This document shows, piece after piece, positions 1 to 5,189 of a stretch of 5,743 bases of DNA (position 1 is its first letter; each line of letters starts with the position of its first letter). A model generated the notes under the pieces. The model did not search any database. It was not told the DNA's origin and was given only the letters and a program-made list of their open reading frames with translations. Made by a program: the position numbers and the translations under genes. The DNA comes from Gemmatimonadota bacterium (GTDB taxonomy: Bacteria; Gemmatimonadota; Gemmatimonadetes; Longimicrobiales; RSA9), in the NCBI GenBank assembly GCA_016207445.1, contig JACQPS010000073.1:1-5743 (forward strand), in the 5' to 3' direction.

Positions 1-21
1 AGACCGCAACCGGCAACGGCA

Positions 22-918
22 GTGGAGGCCGTGCCCGAGATCCGCACGGTGGCGCTGCTCGGGTGTGGGCTCATGGGAAGCGGCATCGCGGAGGTCTGCG
101 CCCGCGCCGGCTACGACACCTGGGTGCGGGAGGTCACGGAAGAGCTGTGTCAGCGCGGAAAAGGCCTGCTCACCCGCAGCCTGGACCGCGCGCTCGAGAA
201 AGGGAAGCTCACGGCGGGAGACCGCGAGCAGACGCTCGGCCGCGTCCACATGACCACCGCGCTCGACGACCTGAAGGACGCGCACCTCGTGATCGAGGCG
301 GTCACCGAGGACCTCGACCTGAAGAACGAGCTCTTCCGCGCGTTGGACCGGCTGTGCCAGCCGGGAACGATCTTCGCCAGCAACACCAGCTCGCTCACCA
401 TCGCGGCCATGGCCGCCGCCACGCAGCGGCCCGATCGCGTGATCGGGCTGCACTTCTTCAACCCGGTCCCGGTCATGCGGCTGGTCGAGGTCGTGCGCAC
501 CATCGCGACCAGTGACGAGACGTTTCGCCGCGCCTACGGCTTCGCGCGCTCGCTCGGCAAGGAGCCGGTGGTCGCGAAAGACGCCTCCGGCTTCATCGTG
601 AACCGGCTGCTCGTGCCCTACATGCTGGACGCGATCCGCGGCCTCGAGGCCGGGCTCGGCTCGATCCAGGACATCGACGCCGCCATGGTGCTCGGCACCG
701 GCCACCCGATGGGCCCGTTCATGCTGGGCGATTTCGTCGGGCTCGACACGCTCTACCGCGTCGCCGAGATCATGTACGACGAGTACCGCGAGACGCGCTT
801 CGCCGCGCCGCCGCTGCTCAAGCGCATGGTCACGATGGGATATTTCGGTCGGAAGTCGGGGCGCGGGTTCTACGACTACTCCGGCGAGAAGCCGGTGCCG
901 GTGAACCTCGGGTCGTAA
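22..918 (+). CDS. hbd: 3-hydroxyacyl-CoA (3-hydroxybutyryl-CoA type) dehydrogenase
   Basis: NAD-dependent oxidation of (S)-3-hydroxyacyl-CoA to 3-ketoacyl-CoA, a cytosolic step of beta-oxidation or butanoate metabolism. The 298 residues compare with about 280-300 for stand-alone family members. The N-terminal Rossmann fold has GCGLMG at 14-19, and Glu37 ends the second strand in the position that normally contacts the NAD ribose. Family catalytic residues are all present with the usual spacing: Ser123 (in NTSSL), His144 (in GLHFFNP), Glu156 and Asn194 (in GFIVNR). The C-terminal dimerisation domain ends with the typical GRKSGRGFYDY. The start is GTG at 22. The frame is open to base 1 and there is no clear ribosome binding site, so a start at GTG 31 or outside the window is possible, but relatives begin 5-12 residues before the glycine motif. 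The acyl-chain preference cannot be read from the sequence. It ends nine bases from the convergent lipoprotein gene. Confidence 0.93.
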   Translation: MEAVPEIRTVALLGCGLMGSGIAEVCARAGYDTWVREVTEELCQRGKGLLTRSLDRALEKGKLTAGDREQTLGRVHMTTALDDLKDAHLVIEAVTEDLDLKNELFRALDRLCQPGTIFASNTSSLTIAAMAAATQRPDRVIGLHFFNPVPVMRLVEVVRTIATSDETFRRAYGFARSLGKEPVVAKDASGFIVNRLLVPYMLDAIRGLEAGLGSIQDIDAAMVLGTGHPMGPFMLGDFVGLDTLYRVAEIMYDEYRETRFAAPPLLKRMVTMGYFGRKSGRGFYDYSGEKPVPVNLGS

Positions 919-927
919 GACGACGCC

Positions 928-1326
928 CTAGGAGCCCGCGCCCCCGGCGGCGCCCGCCTGCGCCGTATCCGCCGGCTCGAGTGCCTGCCAGACATCGTTG
1001 CCGAACGGAATGAACAGGTGCGCGTACGGCGCGAGCTCGTCCGCCGGCGCGTACAGCGCCATCCCCTCGAAATCGCCGACCCGCTGAAAGCGGTCGCTCT
1101 CCTCGTGCAGCGGCTCGCCCACCGGCCGCCATTCCTTCCCGCCGAACATGACCGGGCGCCCCTCGCGCAGCCATGCGAGCGAATCCGGGTGGTAGCCCAC
1201 GACCTCCGGCGGCGGCGCCGGAGCCGCCCGCTCCTCCGCCGGGACGCCGGCGGCCCGTTCGTCACGCTGGCAGGCTGCGAGGATCAGCAGTAGCGGCAGC
1301 GCGACGAGAGAGCGGAGGGCGGTCAT
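928..1326 (-). CDS. Small predicted lipoprotein, unknown function
   Basis: A 132-residue protein with a type II signal peptide: MTALR, then a hydrophobic stretch at about 7-16, then lipobox L-A-A-C with Cys19 as the lipidation site. Residue +2 is Gln, which in Gram-negative rules favours the outer membrane. Residues 20-40 are a Pro/Ala-rich linker. Residues 41-117 form a small folded region with conserved-looking aromatics (GKEW, FIPFGNDVW). The last 15 residues are Ala/Gly-rich. The ATG at 1326 is chosen over an upstream in-frame ATG at 1479 for three reasons: it places the signal peptide at the N-terminus, a GGAG ribosome binding site (complement of 1334-1337) lies 7 bases upstream, and the longer version would translate the hairpin repeats at 1391-1485. 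I do not recognise the family. It follows the antiporter gene in the same direction but is separated from it by the hairpin, so it is probably transcribed on its own. Confidence 0.82.
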   Translation of the reverse strand: MTALRSLVALPLLLILAACQRDERAAGVPAEERAAPAPPPEVVGYHPDSLAWLREGRPVMFGGKEWRPVGEPLHEESDRFQRVGDFEGMALYAPADELAPYAHLFIPFGNDVWQALEPADTAQAGAAGGAGS

Positions 1327-1390
1327 GGCAATGCTCCGAGAATCTGTTCTACTCGCACCGGGTGCAGGACCCATGCCTGCCAGCGGATCC

Positions 1391-1485
1391 GTACACGTGA
1401 ACGTACACGTACTCGTACACGGCCTTTGGCTGTCACGACGACGAAATCCGTGTACGTGCCCGAGTACGAGTACGTGCACGTGTAC
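1391..1485. repeat. Long imperfect hairpin made of degenerate 6-base units
   Basis: The left arm (1391-1422) reads as units GTACAC, GTGAAC, GTACAC, GTACTC, GTACAC plus GG. The right arm (1448-1485) reads as CC plus GTGTAC, GTGCCC, GAGTAC, GAGTAC, GTGCAC, GTGTAC, and a further unit GAACTC follows outside the pairing. The arms pair over 30 base pairs with two mismatches (1400 with 1476; 1407 with 1469). The right arm carries one six-base bulge (1455-1460), exactly one repeat unit. The loop is 1423-1447. There is no T-run on either side, so it is not a standard intrinsic terminator, although it could stop transcription or protect the 3' end of the antiporter mRNA. Confidence 0.85.
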
Positions 1486-1505
1486 GAACTCGCCCGTGGC
1501 TCAGC

Positions 1506-2582
1506 TCAAACCGGCAGGAAGAAAAACGCGATCCCGAGGATGAGGTAGACGGCCAGGAGCTGCACGCCTTCCATCCAGTGCGACTCACCATCCAGCGCGA
1601 TGAAGGCCATGATCATGACGGCCAGGGTGACGGCGGCGACCTCGAAGGTCGTGAAGATCAAGTCCATCGGCCGCGGGCCGACGAAATAGCTGAGCAGCAC
1701 GAGCGCGGGCGCGACGAAGAGCGCGATCTGGATGGACGAGCCCACGGCGATGTTGATGGCCGCGTCCATCTTGTTCTTGCCGGCCATGAGGATGGCGGTC
1801 GAATGCTCGGCCGCGTTCCCGATCAGCGCGACCAGGATCACGCCCACGAACACCTCGCTCATGCCGGCCGCCTCCGCCGCCTCGTCGACGGCGCCCACCA
1901 GCAGCTCGCTCATGAGCGCCACGCCCACGCTCGCGCCCAGCAGCAGGAGCAGCGCCCGGCCGGTCGAGCCGACGGCGGCGCCGGCCAGCTCGAGCGCGTG
2001 CGGGCCGGCGTCGCCGACGTACAGGTGCTTGTGGGTCTTGAGCGTGAAGAGCAGGCTCAGAGCATAGGTGACGAGCAGGACCACGGCGATCTCGGTGCTC
2101 AGCCCCTGCTCGACCGGCGCGCCGCCCGCTCCCGCCAGCCGGTGAAACACCGCCGGGACCAGCAGGCCGATGGCGCTCACCACGAGCATGGTGGCGCCCA
2201 GGCTGGCCGCCGTCGCGTTGAAGCGCTGCGACCGGTACTTCAGCCCGCCGTACAGCGCACCCGCGCCGAAGACCAGCAGGATGTTGCCGATGATCGAGCC
2301 GGTGATGGAGGCCTTGACCAGATCGTACAGCCCGGCCCGCAGCGCCAGGATCGCGATAATCAGCTCGGCCGCGTTGCCGAACGTGGCGTTCAGCAGCCCG
2401 CCGGGACCTTCGCCCAGCTGCTCCGCGAGCTGCTCGGTCGCCCGGCCCATGAGCGCGGCCAGCGGAACGACGGCAAGGGAGGAGACGACGAAGACGACGA
2501 GGGGAGGCGCGTGGACGGCGTATTCGAGCACCAGCGCGACCGGCGCGAGCAGCAATAACCCCCACCGCCAGTACCGCCGCAT
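1506..2582 (-). CDS. cax: Calcium/proton antiporter, CaCA superfamily (Cax type)
   Basis: Inner-membrane exchanger that expels Ca2+ (or a similar cation) using the proton gradient. The 358 residues and roughly eleven hydrophobic segments match the Cax family. Both signature repeats are visible. The first, at about 59-85, contains N-A-T-F-G-N-A-A-E with Glu73. The second, at about 247-275, contains I-G-N-A-A-E-H with Glu259. These two glutamates are the ion-binding residues of the family. After the second repeat come GKNKMDAAINIAVGSS and further membrane helices to the C-terminus. An acidic stretch at 233-243 (DEAAEAAGMSE) separates the halves, as in other members. The ATG at 2582 lies 27 bases after the rpsU stop. 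Only a weak GAG-type ribosome binding site is visible, so translation may be partly coupled to rpsU. The substrate is inferred from the family; Na+ or other divalent cations cannot be excluded. Confidence 0.95.
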   Translation of the reverse strand: MRRYWRWGLLLLAPVALVLEYAVHAPPLVVFVVSSLAVVPLAALMGRATEQLAEQLGEGPGGLLNATFGNAAELIIAILALRAGLYDLVKASITGSIIGNILLVFGAGALYGGLKYRSQRFNATAASLGATMLVVSAIGLLVPAVFHRLAGAGGAPVEQGLSTEIAVVLLVTYALSLLFTLKTHKHLYVGDAGPHALELAGAAVGSTGRALLLLLGASVGVALMSELLVGAVDEAAEAAGMSEVFVGVILVALIGNAAEHSTAILMAGKNKMDAAINIAVGSSIQIALFVAPALVLLSYFVGPRPMDLIFTTFEVAAVTLAVMIMAFIALDGESHWMEGVQLLAVYLILGIAFFFLPV

Positions 2583-2609
2583 GCCCGTCTCGGCCGCCGC
2601 GCCCCTGGC

Positions 2610-2813
2610 CTAGACGTGCACCCGGTCGTGACGATACGACTGCCGCCGCTGTCGGCGGATCGCCGCTTGCCGCTTGCGCTTCCGCTGCTCGCTCGGCTTC
2701 TCGTAGTAGCGGCGTTTGCGCAGCTCCGCGTACAGCCCCGCGCGCTGCACCTTCCGCTTGAAGCGCCGGAGTGCCTTCTCCAGGGTTTCGTCCTCCCGGA
2801 CGACGATCTCCAT
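2610..2813 (-). CDS. rpsU: Small-subunit ribosomal protein bS21
   Basis: A 67-residue basic protein of the 30S subunit that helps mRNA binding at the platform near the anti-Shine-Dalgarno end of 16S rRNA. The sequence carries the family core: VREDETLEKALRRFKRK at 4-20, a short GLYAELRKRRYYEKPSEQRKRK section around 26-47, and an Arg-rich tail. The usual length is 60-71 residues, so it is full length. The ATG at 2813 has a GGAG ribosome binding site (complement of 2820-2823) six bases upstream. It is the first gene of an apparent two-gene unit with the antiporter. In many bacteria rpsU sits beside dnaG/rpoD or yqeY, so this neighbourhood is different and the gene may be one of several S21 copies. 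Confidence 0.95.
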   Translation of the reverse strand: MEIVVREDETLEKALRRFKRKVQRAGLYAELRKRRYYEKPSEQRKRKRQAAIRRQRRQSYRHDRVHV

Positions 2814-2845
2814 GGCCAGCTCCGGTTGCCTCGGGAGCCGACCGG

Positions 2846-2874
2846 AACTTAGGGTGCCGGCAGGGGCCGGGCAA
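2846..2874 (-). promoter_or_regulatory. rpsU: Candidate promoter for rpsU-cax
   Basis: On the minus strand TTGCCC (complement of 2869-2874) and TAAGTT (complement of 2846-2851) are separated by 17 bases. They match the sigma-70 consensus at 4 of 6 and 3 of 6 positions. Predicted transcription would start near 2839, giving a leader of about 25 bases before the rpsU ATG. The match is moderate, but the position in the only gap upstream of rpsU supports it. Confidence 0.4.
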
Positions 2875-2894
2875 TCCGCGATCGCGTCGCGCCG

Positions 2895-3662
2895 TTACGG
2901 CAGCTCCGGCCCCCGGTGCAGCGCGAAGGCGTAGCGCTGGTACTCTTCCGTATGCGCCAGGTAATCGTCCGCCCAGACCTCGAAGGGCGGCAGCGGCAAC
3001 AGCCGCTCCAGCTCCTGCACCACGATCATCGCGAGCTGCAGCCGGTCGCGCGCCTGAAAGTCGATCTCGCGCCCGTCCAGCAGCCGCTCCACCAGCGCGC
3101 GAAAGTCGCCCGGCTGGATCAGGGAGATGAGGTGCGCCACCTGGTCCAGCCGGTAGGAGTCGTAGACCGAGCGCAGATGCGCGAGCGACGGCTCCGCCCC
3201 GGCCGCGCTCGGCCCGCGCACGACCGGCACCAGCTCCGCCGAATGCCGCGCCAGCAGGTCCCGGAACCAGCGCCGCACGTCCGCCGACGCGCCCCGCCGC
3301 CGCTCGTACGCGTGCAGCGCCGACTCCAGCAGCGACAACACCAGCGGCCGGCCCAGCCCGCGCGCGCGCGCGTCCACCTCCGTCTCCGTCGCCTCGACGA
3401 ACAGGTCCGCGGTTCGGATCTCCCCGACCTCCGGGTCCAGGTGCGGCGCGCGGAACGAGAAGTAGCCCCGCCACTGCAGGTCCGGGCCCGGGAACGTCAC
3501 CAGAAACACGCTCCAGCGCTCGCCGTCCCGCTCCAGAAAGCAGAACGAGCGCACGCGCGCGGGCACGCCGCTCCGGGCCAGCGCGCTCAGCGCCGCCGGC
3601 GACGCCGGTGTCTTTTCGGTAGGATGATCGGCCAAGCGCGGCTCGCGTTGCAGTCGCACCAC
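2895..3662 (-). CDS. Protein of unknown function with C-terminal LPPFExWA motif
   Basis: I do not recognise the family. The 255 residues have no signal peptide or membrane helix and are probably cytosolic. Residues 36-95 look beta-rich (RSFCFLERDGERWSVFLVTF, then WRGYFSFRA). Residues 100-250 are mainly helical, with an Arg-rich stretch at 121-134. The C-terminus has L-P-P-F-E-V-W-A-D-D-Y at 224-234 with a second Tyr at 241. This motif and the helix before it resemble the end of the protein encoded at 4513-4839. The start is uncertain: GTG codons at 3662 and 3659 are tandem and lack a ribosome binding site, and a promoter-like element overlaps them. TTG at 3635 (residue 10), with a weak GCGAG seven bases upstream, would give 246 residues. 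The stop is followed by the 81-base gap upstream of rpsU, and the gene is divergent from 4170-4839. A CG dinucleotide run near 3359-3372 encodes Arg-Ala repeats. Confidence 0.75.
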   Translation of the reverse strand: MVRLQREPRLADHPTEKTPASPAALSALARSGVPARVRSFCFLERDGERWSVFLVTFPGPDLQWRGYFSFRAPHLDPEVGEIRTADLFVEATETEVDARARGLGRPLVLSLLESALHAYERRRGASADVRRWFRDLLARHSAELVPVVRGPSAAGAEPSLAHLRSVYDSYRLDQVAHLISLIQPGDFRALVERLLDGREIDFQARDRLQLAMIVVQELERLLPLPPFEVWADDYLAHTEEYQRYAFALHRGPELP

Positions 3663-3690
3663 GCTATGCCGTGCGCAGCGGCGATGTCAA
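3661..3690 (-). promoter_or_regulatory. Candidate promoter for the 255-residue protein gene
   Basis: On the minus strand a perfect TTGACA (complement of 3685-3690) is followed after 18 bases by TAGCGT (complement of 3661-3666), or after 16 bases by CATAGC (complement of 3663-3668). Each -10 option matches the consensus at only 3 of 6. Transcription would start close to the tandem GTG codons, which argues that translation may begin further in, for example at TTG 3635. The -10 hexamer TAGCGT is the same as in the candidate promoter at 4359-4387. Confidence 0.4.
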
Positions 3691-4023
3691 GCAACATCTT
3701 GTTACGCGCAACGCGCGCACGCCCGATCTCGCCTCGGTCACGCGCGACATCTTGACACGCCCCGCCGCGCGCGCGCTCGAGCATGCGAGCCGAAAGGGTC
3801 CGGGGAAATTTCCATTTTTCACTCCACGTGCGCGCGCATGCACACGCGCGCTGCTCCGCGATCCGCCGCGTCGCGCAAGAACTTTCGCGCCACGCCGCTG
3901 TGTCGCGCCACGCGGCGCGCGCCGTGCGAGTGCGCGGAAATACCTTTCGGGTATGCGCTGTAACTCGTTGGGATGGAATATGATATGCGTAACGGCTTGG
4001 CGCGGCGACGCTTACGAAAAACC
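3691..4023. other. Gene-poor regulatory region between divergent genes
   Basis: No convincing gene is visible. Open frames here on both strands give Arg/Ala/His-rich low-complexity translations without ribosome binding sites. Visible structure includes the 10-base palindrome GGAAATTTCC (3804-3813), a 27-base alternating pyrimidine-purine run (3825-3851), an 11-base direct repeat TCGCGCCACGC at 3885 and 3903, and a small inverted repeat ATACC/GGTAT (3940-3944 and 3950-3954). A/T-richer patches lie around 3803-3822 and 3936-4022. TATGAT at 3979-3984 resembles a -10 box but has no matching -35. Confidence 0.55.
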
Positions 4024-4053
4024 TTGACGCGCGCGACGAGCCCTTGCTATCTT
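4024..4053 (+). promoter_or_regulatory. Promoter for the 59-residue small protein gene
   Basis: TTGACG (4024-4029, 5 of 6) and TATCTT (4048-4053, 4 of 6) are spaced by 18 bases, a good sigma-70-type promoter in an otherwise very GC-rich sequence. Transcription would begin near 4060, leaving a leader of about 110 bases before the ATG at 4170. The leader holds two small inverted repeats: TGAGGC/GCCTCA (4087-4092, 4099-4104) and AAAAATT/AATTTTT (4126-4132, 4137-4143). Confidence 0.6.
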
Positions 4054-4125
4054 GTGCGCCGTTTCTCCGACAGTGCAGGAGCAGAGTGAGGCGATAGTGC
4101 CTCAGTCGTTCGCAGTTCCGTCGGG

Positions 4126-4144
4126 AAAAATTCCCCAATTTTTT
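4126..4144 (+). repeat. A/T-rich hairpin in the leader of the small protein gene
   Basis: AAAAATT pairs with AATTTTT across a CCCC loop, and one more T follows. The stem is seven A-T pairs, conspicuous in this GC-rich sequence. Read as DNA it overlaps the near-palindrome GGGAAAAATTCCCC (4123-4136). It ends 25 bases before the ATG, so it could be a weak attenuator, an operator, or simply an unstructured A/T patch that keeps the ribosome binding site open. Confidence 0.35.
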
Positions 4145-4169
4145 CAGCCTTCGCTCGAGGCAGAGCCCT

Positions 4170-4349
4170 ATGACGGAGACGTGCGCGGTAGAGCTTCGCG
4201 TCCAGTTACCGCGAGCGGTGGCCGCTGCGCTGGAGGAAGTGCAGCGCGAGGATCCGGAGGCGTTGATTCAGATGCTGGTCTACGGGGTGACCCGACGAGT
4301 GATCTACGAGCGATTGCGCGCGCGCGCGGAACTCGTGGGCGAGGAGTAA
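4170..4349 (+). CDS. Small ribbon-helix-helix-like protein (putative DNA-binding regulator)
   Basis: A 59-residue protein that is easy to miss because of its size. The ATG at 4170 is preceded by GAGG (4157-4160) nine bases upstream and by a good promoter at 4024-4053; it ends at TAA 4347. The predicted layout fits a ribbon-helix-helix fold: strand VELRVQLP (7-14), helix RAVAAALEEVQRE (15-27), a DPEA turn (28-31), then a second helix LIQMLVYGVTRRVIYERLR (32-50) and a charged tail. In this family the strand binds the DNA major groove as a dimer, as in Arc, MetJ and many antitoxins. No toxin gene is recognisable next to it. It lies between two genes that share a C-terminal motif, so a role as their regulator is possible but inferred. 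It could also be a short helical protein unrelated to that fold. Confidence 0.65.
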   Translation: MTETCAVELRVQLPRAVAAALEEVQREDPEALIQMLVYGVTRRVIYERLRARAELVGEE

Positions 4350-4358
4350 ACAAAAGAC

Positions 4359-4387
4359 TTGACGGAGGCGGAACACAGGGATAGCGT
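4359..4387 (+). promoter_or_regulatory. Candidate promoter for the 108-residue protein gene
   Basis: TTGACG (4359-4364) is followed after 17 bases by TAGCGT (4382-4387). The -35 matches 5 of 6 and the -10 only 3 of 6. It begins ten bases after the stop of the small protein gene. Predicted transcription would start near 4394 and give a leader of about 120 bases containing alternative short hairpins (4390-4437). Confidence 0.4.
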
Positions 4388-4389
4388 AA

Positions 4390-4437
4390 GCGCGTCAGGC
4401 GCGTGAGGACGCGCTCCGGGGCTCCGAGGGAGGAGCG
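4390..4437 (+). promoter_or_regulatory. Two overlapping short hairpins in the leader before 4513
   Basis: GCGCGTC (4390-4396) pairs with GACGCGC (4408-4414), and CGCTCC (4412-4417) pairs with GGAGCG (4432-4437). The two stems share bases 4412-4414 and cannot both form fully. Neither is followed by a T-run. In GC-rich DNA such pairings arise easily by chance, so this is weak support for leader regulation. Confidence 0.25.
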
Positions 4438-4512
4438 GATTCCTGCAAGAGCGCCGCCCAGCCAGCGACGGAGCGGCGAGCGCGATCCGGCACCCCTCAA
4501 GGGCCAGACGTT

Positions 4513-4839
4513 ATGGAAGCTGATGGCGGGGGCGAGCCCGTACTGCGGGCCAAGTACCTCGACTGGTGCTCGGCGCGGGTGGCAGATCGGTTTCTGCAGC
4601 TGACGCCGGAACAAATCTACGAGCTGGCCCAGACGGCGTCGCGCACGGGTTCGCCGAGCGGCGCCGATTTCGTTGGCAACTCGGCTCCGTATCGCGTGCT
4701 GGTCGAGCGGGTGACGGAGGTGCTGGCCTCGCACATCGGGCTGCCGCCGTTCGAGGAGTGGGCGGAAGCGTACCGGCAGGAGCCGCAACGCTACGACGCG
4801 GAGCTGCTGGGCTTCTGGAAGCGCGGGTTGCCGGGGTGA
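4513..4839 (+). CDS. Small protein of unknown function with LPPFEEWA motif
   Basis: I do not recognise the family. The 108 residues have no signal peptide or membrane helix. An N-terminal helical part (about 11-45, YLDWCSARVADRFLQL then TPEQIYELAQ) is followed by a polar Gly/Ser segment (46-58), another helix (60-75), and the C-terminal motif L-P-P-F-E-E-W-A-E-A-Y at 77-87 with a second Tyr at 94. The same motif and the same Tyr-to-Tyr spacing close the divergent protein at 2895-3662. The ATG at 4513 is the first possible start in this frame after the stop at 4387, and AAGGG (4499-4503) lies nine bases upstream. The GGG run at residues 5-7 suggests a flexible N-terminus. It is followed by a strong hairpin at 4861-4896. 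Confidence 0.8.
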   Translation: MEADGGGEPVLRAKYLDWCSARVADRFLQLTPEQIYELAQTASRTGSPSGADFVGNSAPYRVLVERVTEVLASHIGLPPFEEWAEAYRQEPQRYDAELLGFWKRGLPG

Positions 4840-4860
4840 ACTGCCGGCGCGGATGAATAG

Positions 4861-4896
4861 GACGAGGGCGGCGACCACGCGGTCGCCGCCCTCGTC
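4861..4896. terminator. Perfect 16-bp hairpin between convergent genes
   Basis: GACGAGGGCGGCGACC (4861-4876) pairs perfectly with 4881-4896 around the four-base loop ACGC. It lies 21 bases after the stop of the 108-residue gene and 25 bases beyond the stop of the convergent membrane protein gene. It therefore probably ends transcription from both sides. The downstream tracts are poor in T (GGTTTCC on the plus strand, CTATTC on the minus strand), so termination may be inefficient or assisted. Confidence 0.7.
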
Positions 4897-4921
4897 GGTT
4901 TCCACGACGCCACGGCGGGCG

Positions 4922-5155
4922 TCAGTGATCGCGGCTCAGGCGGTACTCGTGCCACCAGACGCCGACGATGGCCGCGCCGCCGGCCGCCAGCAGCAGGATC
5001 CCGACCAGTCCCCAGCCGAGGCCCCAGTCCGACCGGCCGCTGCTGAATCCGCGCACCGAGCTCCAGAGCGCGGCCGTCGCCATCGCGATCCAGAGCGCGC
5101 CGATGGCGACGCCGATCGCCATCACCACGGTCCTGCGGAATTGCGCCGGGGGCAT
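4922..5155 (-). CDS. Small two-helix membrane protein, unknown function
   Basis: A 77-residue protein with two hydrophobic segments, about 9-31 (TVVMAIGVAIGALWIAMATA) and 45-68 (GLGWGLVGILLLAAGGAAIV), joined by a polar loop with RGFSSGRSDW. The ends are charged (QFRR at the N-terminus, HEYRLSRDH at the C-terminus). It is likely an inner-membrane hairpin protein. The ATG at 5155 is preferred because GAGG lies eight bases upstream. An in-frame ATG at 5200 would add 15 residues (MPYIPAPVPFGEVWR) but has no ribosome binding site. Longer in-frame versions would run antisense through the 5313-5570 gene and look non-coding. I do not recognise the family. Its 3' end faces the 16-bp hairpin. Confidence 0.7.
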   Translation of the reverse strand: MPPAQFRRTVVMAIGVAIGALWIAMATAALWSSVRGFSSGRSDWGLGWGLVGILLLAAGGAAIVGVWWHEYRLSRDH

Positions 5156-5189
5156 GCGCCACACCTCGCCGAAAGGAACCGGGGCCGGA

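Noticed and set aside
1327..1479. N-terminal extension of the lipoprotein gene to an ATG at 1479
   Set aside because: It would bury the signal peptide inside the protein and translate the hairpin as Cys-Thr repeats; the ATG at 1326 has a good ribosome binding site.
1391..1491. Hexamer array considered as a CRISPR or VNTR array
   Set aside because: There are no spacers and the units are only six bases. The two arms are inverted relative to each other, so hairpin repeat describes it better.
1578..2558. Plus-strand open frame of 326 codons opposite the antiporter
   Set aside because: The His/Asp/Gln/Arg-rich translation is the typical antisense shadow of a membrane protein gene.
1585..3474. 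Very long minus-strand open frame (629 codons) across the antiporter, rpsU and the 255-residue gene
   Set aside because: Its translation is almost only Arg, Ala and Gly, it lacks domains, and it overlaps three well-supported genes in another frame. It is a product of GC bias.
2916..3755. Plus-strand open frame of 279 codons opposite the 255-residue gene
   Set aside because: Low-complexity Arg/Gln/His-rich translation and no ribosome binding site; antisense shadow.
3587..4138. Minus-strand open frame of 183 codons through the regulatory region
   Set aside because: Its end overlaps the 255-residue gene in another frame, and its translation is Arg/Ala-rich without recognisable structure. It also runs antisense through the strong promoter at 4024-4053.
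4168..4905. Minus-strand open frame of 245 codons
   Set aside because: Antisense to the 59- and 108-residue genes, Arg/Pro/Ser-rich, and begins inside the 16-bp hairpin.
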